64,000 bases of DNA from Thelonectria olida (GCA_020736575.1 JAGPYM010000004.1:1984001-2048000); one strand, 5' to 3'; positions 46,645-57,441 are shown, numbered from the stretch's first letter. Numbers and translations: made by a program. Notes: generated by a model not told the origin, from the letters alone.

Positions 46645-47227
46645 ATTTGCAGCTATTGGAGGCGTTGACGGGTGATGGCTGCTGCGTCAACGTTGGAGAG
46701 AGCGGAGCGGAATGTCGAAGGGTCTGGAAATTCTGCCTGGCTCTAGAAGCTGTGAAGCTCCTCTGGCTTTGCAGTTGCCCCTCGACTTTTTTGTCGGAGG
46801 GGAGCGTTGTTCCGGCGCCGGGAGCCCTTCCGATGTCAGTCCCTGGACTGGCTTGGTTTAGCGGTGGGAGGGCACGGCCCACAGCGATTGTGCATCTCAG
46901 CAGCAGGGCTCCTTCCCCAGCAAATTGCCCCTCCATTGGCTGGCGTCGAATTTGGGCCTGAATTTTTGGCAGTTGGTGTCGGATGCCCCTCCTTCCTCAC
47001 AGCCCGCACGACACTGCACTCCCTTGAGACTGCGGGGCAATTCTAGAGTCACTGCCGACTCCGCGTCGACTCATATCTTTCCTCCCTCCACCACATATAT
47101 CTCCGTCTTTGTTCCTGGTATCCTTCGCGATATCTGTGGCTATAAAAACACTCCGGGCTTACTCCTTTAGCCTTCTTCTTCTCATCTTACTTATCACTTA
47201 AGTTGCCAACCCTTCGATCCCGCAACA
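46645..47227. promoter_or_regulatory. Shared promoter region of CCT1 and prolyl-tRNA synthetase
   Basis: 583 bp between divergent housekeeping genes, both needed for protein synthesis and folding. A TATA box sits on the synthetase side (listed separately). Open frames here have no domain. Confidence 0.55.
47141..47147 (+). promoter_or_regulatory. TATA box of the prolyl-tRNA synthetase gene
   Basis: TATAAAA lies 87 nt before the ATG at 47228, followed by a CT-rich start-site region (TTCTTCTTCTC at about 47173-47183). The spacing is normal for a fungal core promoter. Confidence 0.6.
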
Positions 47228-48958
47228 ATGTCTGAGGGCGCCCCTGCCGAGCCATCGAAGAGCGCCTTGAAGAAGGCCGAGAAGCAGGCCCGCCAGGCTG
47301 CCGAGAAGGCTGCGAAGGCCGCAAAGCAAGCTTCCAAACAGGCGTCCCTTCCCGTCGTCGGCGGCAAGAAAACAGACGAGATTATCGGTATTACCGTTTC
47401 CAAGTCTGAGAACTTCCCACAATGGTACCAGGAGGTCGTTCTCAAGGCCGAGATGGTCGAGTACTACCAGGAAATCTCTGGTTTCTTCATTCTCCGTCCT
47501 CTGTCTATGCACATCTGGAACGAGATTCGCAAATGGTTCCAGGCCCATATTGAGGAAATGGGTGTTGAGGAGACCAACTTCCCTATCTTCCTCTCTGCAA
47601 AGTCGCTCGAGAAGGAGAAGGACCACGTCGAGGGCTTCGCTCCTGAGCTCGCTTGGGTCACCAAGGCGTAAGTTACCCAGTATTATTGTTCATACCGTAC
47701 GCTTACGTTTGAAAGTGGTGACAAGGATCTTGAGGTTCCTGTTGCAGTCCGTCCCACCTCCGAAGCCGTCATGTACCCCTACTACAGCAAGTGGATTCGC
47801 AGTCACCGAGATCTTCCCCTCCGTCTCAACCAGTGGAACTCTGTCGTTCGTTGGGAGGCTAAGCAGACGACTCCTTTTCTCCGAACCCGAGAATTCCTTT
47901 GGCAGGAGGGTCATACCGCTCACTTGACGGAGGAGCTTGCAGGCAAGGAGGTTCTGGAGATTCTTGAGCTCTATGCCGGTGTCTACGAGCAGCTCCTCGC
48001 TGTCCCTGTTGTTCGAGGCCGAAAGACGGAGAATGAGAAGTTCGCAGGTGGTTACTACACCACCACTGTCGAGGGCTACATTCCTTCCAACGGTCGTGGT
48101 ATTCAGGGTGCCACTTCCCACGCCCTGGGCCAGAACTTCAGTAAGATGTTCGACATCACCGTTGAAGATCCCGCCAACAAGGGCTCTCACATCAACGTCT
48201 GGCAGAATTCCTGGGGTCTTTCTACGCGTGTTATCGGTGTCATGGTCATGATTCACGGTGACGACAAGGGTCTTGTTCTGCCTCCCCGTGTTGCCAAGGT
48301 CCAGGCCATCATTATTCCCGTCGGTATCAACAAGAATACTACCCCTGAGGCCCGCGCCCAGCATGAGGATCAGGTTGCCGAGATCCGAGCTACTCTCAAG
48401 AAGGCTGGCGTTCGCGTTGACTCTGACTGGCGTGAGGGCTACACCCCAGCCTGGAAGTTTAACGACTGGGAGCTCCGTGGTGTTCCTCTCCGACTTGAGT
48501 TTGGCCCCAAGGATGCGGCCAAGGAAGTTGTCAGCTTTGCCCGACGTGATACTGGCGAGAAGGGCTCCATCCCCTTGGCTGAGCTCGCGACCAAGGTCCC
48601 CGAGCTTCTCGAGACCATCCAGGCGGACATGTATAACAAGGCCGATGCCGCTTTCCGCGAGCACCGCATTCCAATCACCAACTGGGACGAGGTCCTCCCT
48701 GCCCTTGACAACAAGAACGTCGTGCTCATCCCCTTCTGTGGCGAACCCAAGTGTGAGGACCGCATCAAGGAGCTCACCACTCGCACTGATGATCAGCCTG
48801 ATGTCCCTGACAACCAGAAGGCCGCCACCATGGGCATGAAGAGTCTATGCGTTCCTTTCGAGCAGCCTGAAGGCATTGTCGCCGGCGAGACCAAGTGCCT
48901 CAGCCCTGAGTGCGAGCGTGACGCTGACAAGTGGACCATGTTTGGACGAAGCTACTAA
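47228..48958 (+). CDS. Cytosolic prolyl-tRNA synthetase, class II
   Basis: Two exons, join(47228..47667, 47716..48958), 560 residues; the 48-nt intron joins WVTKA to GDKDLEVPVAVRP. A Lys/Ala-rich amphipathic helix (about residues 10-40) precedes the catalytic core. Class II motifs are clear: motif 1 near LRPLSMHIWNEIRKWF, motif 2 RWEAKQTTPFLRTREFLWQE, and motif 3 around SWGLSTRVIGVMVMIHGDDK. The anticodon-binding domain follows, then the archaeal/eukaryotic zinc-binding C-terminal domain with Cys pairs (CGEPKC, CLSPEC) ending in the conserved KWTMFGRSY. No N-terminal YbaK-type editing domain is fused here, unlike the bacterial-type layouts and some fungal enzymes. It charges tRNA-Pro with proline. 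Confidence 0.95.
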
Positions 48959-49184
48959 GGGATATGAGTTGGTAGTGATTTTCGGTGGGGAGCGAGAGGA
49001 GTTGGTCCGGAATGTTTATGATACTCATGTGTGACTGATTACGGCCTGATGTGACTATGACCAGGGGTCATGGGAGCAATTTTCTGGGAAGAGGGTAGAA
49101 AAAGACTTAGATCAAGGAGGATTTAGGGGTTGGATCATCCGTGATCTACATTCCGTTGTTGAGTTCTATCCCGCTCTAGATAGT

Positions 49185-50312
49185 CTAACACCACGCATAT
49201 TTTTCGCTGGCAACCCACTGTACCTGGTCTACGGAACCGTCACCAAACCATTGCAAGCTTGCAAGGTTGTCAGTCTCTCTAACTTTAAACATGGCGCCCA
49301 ACTCCTTGATCCCTTCGGCCACATTCGTAACACGCTCGCCAGGATTCCAAATCTCAGCCTTGGCGCACAACCACTCAGGGGCTTCCTTCTGTGCAACGCT
49401 CACAATCGCCTTTAGGCCCTTTGCCAACTCTTCATCTGAGATACTTTCATCCTCAATGACGAGCCGCAGAAAATACAGCGTATTCTTTTCTGGTTTGGCT
49501 CTGCCGCCATAGAAGGCGCGGGTCCAGATGGCCCAAACACGGGACTCGGGGTGATTGGCAGGTGTATATATGGCGCCCCTGATAGCTGGTGTCCGAGAGA
49601 AGATGTGCTTGCACATGAAGTCTTCGCGGTAGAGATGCCACTGAAGAGTGTCGAGATCAGGAATGACCACAGCACGGTTTTCGGAGGAGGGTTGAGAGAG
49701 TTTCTTGCGCAGGAGCTCTTCGTCTCTAGAAGCTAGGGAAGAAAGGTCATTGAAGCTGATAAGCCTGAGGTCGCCATCGGATGCTATTGAGGCCTGGGCA
49801 ATGGGGAATTCTAGGTATGCGCTTGGAAAGACTTTCCAGCCGATATTGCTGTAGAACGTTTTGCCAACATCTGACCAAAGAACCGAAAAGACAGCATCCC
49901 CATCATTCTCTTGTTGTTTTGCTCGGAGCTGCTGCGCAAAAAGGCTCATCATGGTGCGCGCGTAGCCTTTTCCTCGACATTCGTTGAATGTAAAGACGCT
50001 CGCAACACCGTATGAAGTTACTTCCTTCACGATGCCATCTTTGCCGGCAACCACAGCGCGCTTCTTGTAACTCTCAAAGCTGGAGAGGATAGGGCGGTTG
50101 TCGGGATCCAAGTTCCCATCGGTGAGCATCCAACTTTGCAAGCCTCCGTTGCGAGAAAGAGGGGAATCGAGAAGGTATTCTTCTCTATGAAGGTATTCAG
50201 CCTCAGTGAGAGCGCCGCCCCATGTAGAATGGGATGCTTGCCAGATGCGACGTCGTTCAGAGTCGTTAGGATGTGCGAGCATAAAGGAGGGGGAGGGGTT
50301 GTCAACGGTCAT
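49185..50312 (-). CDS. GNAT-type acetyltransferase, LYC1-like
   Basis: Single exon, 375 residues. The first half is a GNAT fold: YGVASVFTFNECRGKGYART contains the acetyl-CoA-binding R-G-K-G-Y-A signature (RxxGxA), followed by FSVLWSDVGKTFYSNIGWKV. The second half (QWHLYREDFMCKHIF, WAIWTRAFYGG...NTLYFLRLVIE, WNPGERV, and a final SLQWFGDGSVDQVQWVASEK) matches the C-terminal part of Yarrowia Lyc1, a lysine N6-acetyltransferase for the first step of lysine degradation. Substrate is inferred from family only. It is divergent from PSF2 across 685 bp. Confidence 0.8.
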   Translation of the reverse strand: MTVDNPSPSFMLAHPNDSERRRIWQASHSTWGGALTEAEYLHREEYLLDSPLSRNGGLQSWMLTDGNLDPDNRPILSSFESYKKRAVVAGKDGIVKEVTSYGVASVFTFNECRGKGYARTMMSLFAQQLRAKQQENDGDAVFSVLWSDVGKTFYSNIGWKVFPSAYLEFPIAQASIASDGDLRLISFNDLSSLASRDEELLRKKLSQPSSENRAVVIPDLDTLQWHLYREDFMCKHIFSRTPAIRGAIYTPANHPESRVWAIWTRAFYGGRAKPEKNTLYFLRLVIEDESISDEELAKGLKAIVSVAQKEAPEWLCAKAEIWNPGERVTNVAEGIKELGAMFKVRETDNLASLQWFGDGSVDQVQWVASEKYAWC

Positions 50313-50997
50313 TGTGGCAGAAGATGGAGGAATTGAGCCGGAAAGGAAAGACTTATGGATCCTTTAGGTTGAAGAGGGAATCTTCTCTTTATATGTATGA
50401 CTGGATAGTTATTCCAAGTTAAATGCGCCTTATGTCAAATAATTAGATAACACTGCTTCGCCGTTGTCGCCCTTGGAATGACGAGCCTACCCCGCCCCCG
50501 CGTTGACAAGATAGCTACCCTGCATCTACACCAACAATGGAACTTCATCATAGTTTTGGACCACATGATGATCCTATTCCGTTCCCAAATTCAGAAATCG
50601 TTTAGGCATTACTAATGAAATCTTCAAAGATTGGTCCTTACACATACTACAGCCTCATCTTTGACCATGTTGCCAAAGAGCCACTCATCTTGGAGGCAAA
50701 AAAGAATGGGTAGTGTGTGATCACACAATGGGGAATAACTACCTTCTCCAACTTGGAATACTTATGATGCTATAGCGCAATCAATTTCACTCCAGACACG
50801 AAAATGAGCACGTATTGTATCTTCATACTACATATTCTATGCCAACGGTGGTTGCTGACGCCAACCCAACTTCACAGGCCATGGTGGGGTTGCCCTGGTC
50901 CATTTGTCCCACGTCGCGAAAGCTGAGCGGCACCGAGCTCAACTACTACACTGCAAAACCTTCCCGCTTCAACCACCAACTCTCCCAACTCAACACC
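50313..50997. promoter_or_regulatory. Shared promoter region of the LYC1-like gene and PSF2
   Basis: 685 bp, AT-richer than its flanks, between divergent starts. A short frame runs into PSF2 from 50815 but has no conserved content. No other gene is seen. Confidence 0.45.
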
Positions 50998-51821
50998 ATG
51001 GCATTGCCTCTTCCCTCGGGGCTGGTCCCCTCCGAGGTCGCCTTCCTTTGCGAAATGGAGCTGGTTACCGTTGTTCCGCGCCAACGGCTCGACAGCATCG
51101 AGCTTCTTTCGGTGAGCGCGTCTCAGCCGTGGCTTGCCATGCACCCGAACTCTTCTGACAAGCCAACTTGTAGGGCTCGACGCCGACGCTCCGCCCACCA
51201 TACCGAACCAATTTGCCCTTATGGCTCGCTCTACTCTTGAAGAAACAGCGCAGGGCTAGCATAGTGATACCCGCATGGCTGCACCCCGATTCATTACGCG
51301 AAATCGTTCATCACGAGACCAAGGTCGACACGAAAGGCTGGGCACCGCCGCCCCCACCGCCTGCTCGAGCCGATGGCCGCGGAAACGCGCGAAGAGTCAA
51401 TTCCTTCCTGGATGATGAGATCGTCTTGTCACCGCCATTTTTACCTTCTTGCACCGCCGACTCAACATCCGGAGCCCTTCCATACCACTGGTTCGAACTT
51501 GCAGAGATGCTTCTTGCGCACGCGTCAGATGATATACCTTCTTCGGCCGAGGTGCGGTCACTGCTGCGCGATCTGCAAGAGGTGAGGGCGGCTAAAATGC
51601 GCGCGAGCACGGCTGAGTTGGAGAACGGAGTCGACGGCGTCATGAGCTTGCGCGGTGTTGGTGCAATGGAGCTTGCCGAGAGTCGCGGGTTTGTCACTGG
51701 CGTCGTTGATGGCGTGAGGAAGGTCGGGGCAAGCATTGAGGCCAAGCGTCGGGAGGACGAAGCAAGAGGTCTTGGAGATGGTGGGGATGATGGAGAGAGT
51801 GATGATGAAATGGGCCTGTGA
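50998..51821 (+). CDS. PSF2: GINS complex subunit Psf2
   Basis: Two exons, join(50998..51111, 51174..51821), 253 residues; the 62-nt intron splits the conserved start [19 protein letters not shown]. Typical Psf2 blocks: [85 protein letters not shown]. The tail is acidic ([11 protein letters not shown]). A Pro-run ([18 protein letters not shown]) is inserted between the helices. GINS activates the Cdc45-MCM helicase at replication origins and forks. It converges with the acidic repeat gene. Confidence 0.95.
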
Positions 51822-52035
51822 GAGAGGCGCCGTGAGCTGTACAAGCATATCTGCAACAGTCCAGGGACGGTGGAAAGTTTGAACATGCCCATAAAATGGA
51901 GCAAGGAGTACTGTTGGATAACACAAGGAGTAAGTTGGACCTTTTCCGCTATATTAAGTATAAGCAAGTCTAATGATTTCCAGTTACGCCTCTAACACCA
52001 AACTCAAGAATTTCCAAAGCAAACTACAATTCATT

Positions 52036-54412
52036 CTACGCATGTGTGCGAAGCTTCTGGCTCAGTCGCCTCTTGGCGATCCTCGCAGGATGAGTTCTCA
52101 TTCTCCCGTACGCTGGGGGTCGTGGATCAGACCCGACACTCGTCGAGTCACTCCCACCCAACGCTGATCCAACCTGGACTGCATCGGGGTCCTCCAGAGC
52201 GTTCATAAACGCATCCTTCTTCTGGCCGTACTCGACCCAATCCATATGCCACTTGGCATGGCATGGATGACAGAGCCCATGATCACACTTGTGAACCTTG
52301 ACACATCCGGGGCCGAAAACATGGTACTGCTCATACCATTCATAGCTGGGCCGTGGCTGCGAGAGCGACCCATAAAGCCCGGGAATCTCGCCAGGGAACT
52401 CACTATCGCCGTGTATTAGCCTCTTCGCCCGGTACCAAACTGGGAGGCCACGTACTTTTTGGTAATCTTCTCCTTACGGCTCAACATTTGTTGTCTAGAA
52501 GGGGTAGAGGCACGCTCTCTCTTGGGTGTTGATGTCGGGGAGGGTTTAGGCAGATCCCTATCAAAAAGAGCATCATCCGGAACCTTTTCAAGCTGATCGT
52601 CGGAGAGGCTGAAGCGCACACTTTTGGTCGCGGAGCCCGACTCGTCGTCATCCTCCGACCTTCTTCTCTTAAGGGAATAACTGGGAGAACACCCAGATGC
52701 CTCTGTACCACCCGAAGACCGGCTGCTAGTCCCCCTTTTTGTGGACGGTGAAGGTGCTTGCTCGCGGTCAGGTTGGCCATCGCCACTGCCAGAACCGGAG
52801 CTATTGCCCTGGTCGTCATTGTTTCTCGAGTTGTCTCTCGGCTCATCCTCATCATCGCTCTCATAGTCTGGAAGCTCAGACTCCTCGCTCTCATCCTCGC
52901 CCTCATCCTCGCCTCATCCTCGCTCTCATCCTCGCCCTCATCCTCGCTCTCATCCTCGCCCTCATCCTCGCTCTCATCCTCGCCCTCATCCTCGCTCTCA
53001 TCCTCGCCCTCATCCTCGCTCTCATCCTCGCCCTCATCCTCGCTCTCATCCTCGCCCTCATCCTCGCTCTCATCCTCGCTCTCGTCGTCATCCTCAGATT
53101 TGATCTCATCCTCTGGACTGTCTCTGCTGTGGCCAGCATTGTTAAGGGGATCTTGACTGGCTTGATCAGATCCGCCAGAACGAGCCGAATTGGGGAATGC
53201 GGTTGCGAACATGCTTGTGTAGTCGCTGTCGTCCGGCATGTTCAAGTCATCGGACTGGTCCTCATCCTCTGGGTTGTTGATGTTGTTGTTATGGGTATTG
53301 ATGTTACGGAGGTTTTGGCCGGCTTGACCGAATCGGCCAGAAAGAGCCGAACTGGGAAATGTTCTTGGAGCGAAGAGGCTTGCCGCGTTACCGTCTTCGG
53401 GCTCGTTCTCGCTCTCATAGTCTGGGAGGTCATCCTCGTCCTCGCGCTGGCCCTCGCTCTCAGGTTCACTCCCAGGTTCACTCTCATCCTCGCCCTCGTC
53501 TTCGCCCTCACCCTCATTCTCGGATTCACTCTCGTCCACGGTATCGTCCTCATCCTCCGAACTGTCTGTCTGGTTATCGTTAGGGCCGTTATTATTGAGG
53601 AGGCGATTTCGGTCAACTTGACCGAATGGGCCTGAAAGAGCTGCATTCGGCAACCTTGCTGGTGCGAAGAGGCTATTGGCAGGTGTCCAACCACCATATG
53701 GGAGGCGACCGCGGAGGTGATTCTGGTTCACTTGACCGAACCGTCCTGAAAGCGCGGCAGTTGGGAGCCGTGGAGGTGCGAAAAGACCAGAGCTTGAACT
53801 TGAGGAGGCACTCCCAGAGACACTTGACTCTCTCTCGTCATCGCCACCTCCCTGGGACGCACTGGAAGCTCGGCTGGAATGTTCATCTCCTTGAGCACCA
53901 CTCCCAGCCCCATCGGAAGCATGATTGGAAGCGCTACCCGAAGCACTGCTTGAAGGATCATTGGAAGTGCTTTCGGAAGTAATACTGGGAGAATCGTTGG
54001 AAGCTCCTCGACCACCACTTGGGGCCGGACTGGCACTTCCTCCACTAATAGCTCCCCCACGAGTCGCCGCTCTCCGAGTTGCACTTCGTGTTACCCTTCC
54101 ATGAGCCACGCCTCCACGAGAAGCACTTCCACGGCCAACACCCCCACGGCCAGCACCGCCGCGGGTAGCTGATCGACTGGCAACTGCTCCAGCGGGGATT
54201 GCGTGATTCTGAGACAACTGCGAATGTACTTCTTGGGCAGTAATGTTCTGTGGTTCAGCAGGTAAAGGGCCGATGGGCTGGCCCCTTTGATCAAGCCCTA
54301 TCATCAGCGGAGGAGCATTGTTTAGGCGTGATCGAGACCGGGTAACCCTGATACTTTGGGTGGGCTGGGACCGTCGACCACGGGTGTTGTTCTGGGGATT
54401 TGTTGGGTTCAT
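52036..54412 (-). CDS. Undescribed acidic repeat protein with LFAP modules and Cys/His-rich C-terminus; reading frame broken in a tandem repeat
   Basis: Read as complement(52036..52402, 52456..54412) with one frame break at about 52902-52912. From the ATG at 54412 the frame encodes TRSRSR- and RGG/SRGG-type basic repeats, a Ser/Gly-rich stretch, then four degenerating modules of the form (L/M)FAPxxLPxAALSGRFGQ, each followed by acidic sequence. The acidic 12-bp tandem array encodes EDES/EDEG repeats. One unit of the array is 11 nt, so the original frame runs into basic nonsense (ARMRARMRAR) and stops at 52481. The other frame resumes sense immediately (ELPDYESDDEDEPRDN, echoing DLPDYESENEPEDG upstream), then SVRFSLSDDQLEKVPDDAL. 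A 53-nt intron (GTACGT donor, CTAAT branch site) leads to exon 2, with C-x5-C-x4-C-x2-C-x4-H. Family and function are unknown; it may be nuclear. Confidence 0.65.
52890..53080 (-). repeat. 12-bp tandem array (24-bp higher order) encoding EDES/EDEG
   Basis: Sixteen units in 191 bp. Units of CTCATCCTCGCC and CTCATCCTCGCT largely alternate (+ strand). All are 12 nt except the one at 52902-52912, which is 11 nt. Perfect units suggest recent slippage or homogenisation. The array lies inside the acidic repeat gene. Confidence 0.9.
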
Positions 54413-55297
54413 TCTGAAAACTAGTCACAAAAGCTGATAGAACGGCGTGTTGATGATTGTATGTTGATGATACGTTGTCGAATATGTGACTGTGTGTCTG
54501 AATGGTATGGCATGTTATCAAGGAGAACTTGTTGATGTATATACTATCTGATCTACGAGATTCTGTCACGATGCGCTGTGTTTTGAACAACATGCTTATG
54601 GTCCTTCGCGATGTTCATTAAAGGACAAAGACATTCTGTTTGGCTGAGAAGTACTTAGACGCAAAAATCGGCGACAATCGACGGAACAAGTCCTTATTCT
54701 GAAGTTGTTCTGGTATTGTTAACGCTGATGAACATGCGAACACCTTGCGATGGATTCTACTTTTAGGGACCTAGAACACATACGGATCACGATGTATTGA
54801 TGGAGGAAAGATGGATGTGACAGTACAGTAGCCGATGTTCTTTGAGCCCTGGCTTTATGCTTAGAACATCATGATCATGGCCCATTGGTTCTATATTAGG
54901 AGAAGCCAAAGCAGTAGTAGAAGAGTAGCTAATTAGCACACTTCATTTAGTTGCATGAATTAGGAATGTTCAATGTCCTATTCATAAAGACTCTAGAATT
55001 GACCATGATTCTATGCTTTGGTGGCCATGTTCCTAGAAACTCCGACATCGCGCCTGGCAATGTGCAATTGCTCAGGTCCCGAGCCGTCAATGCGAGTTTC
55101 CATCCACTCCTGGCATCGGGCCCTGAGCGGTGTTGAATCCGGTTGGCTAAGAGTTTAGTTGCACGACCAGCCCGAGATAGTCAACGGCGTTATTGGATGC
55201 CTGGATGGGCGGATGACGGATTTGTCACTCTGTCACAAGATCACTGAAACCCACCGAGCCCGAAACGGTAGGTGAGCTTGTGTTGCATTGCTTAGTG

Positions 55298-55329
55298 AAT
55301 TATGCACCAACTGATCCTAATTATGCACC
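55298..55329 (+). repeat. Phased direct repeat AATTATGCACC x2, upstream of the aminopeptidase
   Basis: Perfect 11-bp copies at 55298-55308 and 55319-55329, 21 bp from start to start, which places them on the same helix face. They lie about 285-315 nt before the aminopeptidase ATG. A transcription-factor site is a possible reading. Confidence 0.6.
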
Positions 55330-55335
55330 GAGTTA

Positions 55336-55352
55336 AACCTTTTTGAAAGGTT
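55336..55352. promoter_or_regulatory. Small palindrome AACCTTT-TTG-AAAGGTT
   Basis: Perfect 7-bp inverted arms with a 3-nt spacer, just after the phased direct repeats. A further AAAGGTTT occurs at 55397-55404. Together they look like a dimeric binding site, but this is inference. Confidence 0.4.
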
Positions 55353-55613
55353 GTAAGCGCCCGACCGATACCTAGTCCGTGAAACTTTGTCCTTAAAAAG
55401 GTTTACAGCGTGCCTGACTTACATAAGGCCGTGCACGTCTTATATCTATTTACCTTGCGGCACCTGGCACAAGCTCCCCTCCGATCAACGCCGCAACCAT
55501 CAACCTTCATTCAACATCAGCACCACCGTCTCCATTCTTATCAACCTGTCCTGAATCACGCGTCCTATTCAGTCCCCCTACCTAGAACACATATCCCCTC
55601 TATTACTGTCAAG

Positions 55614-56973
55614 ATGAAGCTCTCACAGGCTTCTCTCCTTGCCGCCTGCGTGCCCGCCATCTCGGCCCGCTTCATCGAGACAGCCGAAGCCGATAACGTC
55701 ATCCTCCACCCTGCCGAGGAGTCTTTCTTGATCGAGACCGCCCCTGGCAAGACGCAATGGGTGACAGAGGAAGAGAAGTGGGAGTTGCGCCGTGTATGAA
55801 TTAATTCCCCCGTGCTGATTCCTTTACTGCCGTCTAACACTCGTTGCGCGCAGAATGGCCAACGCTTCATGGACATCACCAACGCCCGGACTCTCGGCGC
55901 CACCGCAAAGACTCGATCCTCGGTTACCTTCCCCAAGAAGTGCGTCAAGCAGGACGAGGTCGCTCCTCTTGCGAAGAAGCTCGACAAGGATAACATGAGG
56001 GCAAACCTCGAGAAGCTGACGAGCTTCCATACCCGATACTACAAGTCCGAATACGGCCTCCAGTCCTCCGACTGGGTCCTTGACAAGATCAACAGCATCA
56101 TCAAGGACGCTGGTGCTGAGGATACTGTCTTTGCCAAGAGCTTCCCTCACAGGTGGCAACAGCACTCCGTCATCGCGACTATTCCCGGCCAGTCGAACCA
56201 AACCGTCATCATTGGCGCGCACCAAGACTCCATCAACCTCTTCCTACCTTCCATCCTCGCCGCTCCCGGCGCCGATGATGATGGTAGCGGTTCCGTCACC
56301 ACCATGGAGGTATTCCGTGCCCTTCTCAACTCCAAGGACGTCGTCAATGGCAAGGCCGCCAACACCATTGAGTTCCACTGGTATAGGTATGTAACCCGCA
56401 GTAACTAGGATGCAAACGAATCCGCTGACCATGGCTATGACATCAAGCGCGGAAGAGGGTGGCCTACTGGGATCACAGGATATTTTCAAGTCCTACGAGG
56501 CTGCCGACCGAGACGTCAAGGCGATGCTTCAGCAAGACATGACTGGCTTCGTCCAGAAGACCCTTGATGCCGGCAAGCCCGAGAGTGTCGGTGTCATCAC
56601 TGACTTCGTCGACCCTGGCCTGACCTCATTCATCAAGACCGTTGTCGAAGAGGTTCGCAGTCCCCTACTATTATGCTCAAGCCCATCTACTGACAGATTT
56701 TAATAGTACTGCAACATTCCTTGGGTTGAGACTAAGTGCGGCTATGCCTGCTCCGACCACGCCTCTGCCTCCAAGGCTGGCTACCCCTCGGCCTTTGTCA
56801 TCGAGTCCGCCTTTGAGAACTCCGACCCCCATATCCATACCACTGACGACAACATCAAGTACCTCTCCTTTGACCACATGCTCGAGCATGCTCGCATGAC
56901 CCTTGGTCTCGTTTATGAGCTCGGTTTCTACGAGTTCGCTGAGGAGTCGAAGGAGCAGTGGGGTGACCTGTAG
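55614..56973 (+). CDS. lap1: Secreted leucine aminopeptidase, M28E family
   Basis: Four exons, join(55614..55793, 55854..56386, 56448..56652, 56707..56973), 394 residues, with introns of 60, 61 and 54 nt. A signal peptide covers about residues 1-18 ([18 protein letters not shown]); a propeptide of about 60-70 residues follows ([29 protein letters not shown]). The metallopeptidase core has the two-zinc ligand set of M28: GAHQDS (His, Asp), GADDDGSG (Asp bridging), [10 protein letters not shown] (catalytic Glu-Glu), ITDFVDPG (Asp), and CSDHAS (His), with the two Cys of the conserved disulfide (CGYAC). Length and order fit fungal Lap1, which removes N-terminal residues, preferably Leu, from extracellular peptides. 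A regulated promoter is suggested by the repeats upstream. Confidence 0.93.
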
Positions 56974-57441
56974 ACAGGCAATTGATGTTTGAAGTTGCAT
57001 TTAGACATCGGATGATCGCGTAGTAGCGGTTGGAGGGCAACAAGTTTTGTTTTTGCGTAGACCTATCATCATCCTCTTCCGGCGATGGCATTACCAATGC
57101 GGGCATCTATTTATGAATTTGATCTTCTTATCAGATTAGAACACTAAATACCGACTACATAGAAGTGATGTCATGAGGCCTGGAGACTGGACCGTTTATA
57201 CTGGCTGTAAATTCGAAGTTAAACGCCCAACAACGGGACGTTGCGGGCGTTGCAATAACGAACAATGCGCGGGCTTCTGACTAGTCACGCTTCAATGGCG
57301 TGACGAAGCGTTTAATGGTTCAGTTGGGTAGCATTGATGACTTTTCCATGATCTCTTAAAACAAATACCCGTACGCCGCCTCGTTGTATCCTCTGCAAAC
57401 ACTACCTTTACCTTACCCAAACACCAACCAGCAGTAGACAA
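56974..57441. other. Intergenic between convergent aminopeptidase and NAF1 genes
   Basis: 468 bp of 3' flanks; nothing recognised. Confidence 0.5.

Larger units (their letters stand above)
54413..55613. other. Intergenic between divergent acidic-repeat and aminopeptidase genes
   Basis: About 1.2 kb, AT-rich compared with flanks. It contains phased direct repeats and a small palindrome (listed separately) and a TATATCTAT word at about 55441, all on the aminopeptidase side. No gene is seen. Confidence 0.5.

Noticed and set aside
47690..48664. 324-codon minus-strand frame inside prolyl-tRNA synthetase
   Set aside because: Shadow of the strongly biased sense codons; no start context or domain.
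52739..53635. 298-codon + frame with Leu-Ile-Ala-Leu repeats, looking like a membrane protein
   Set aside because: It is the antisense reading of the acidic tandem array; hydrophobicity follows from complementing GAG/GAT codons.
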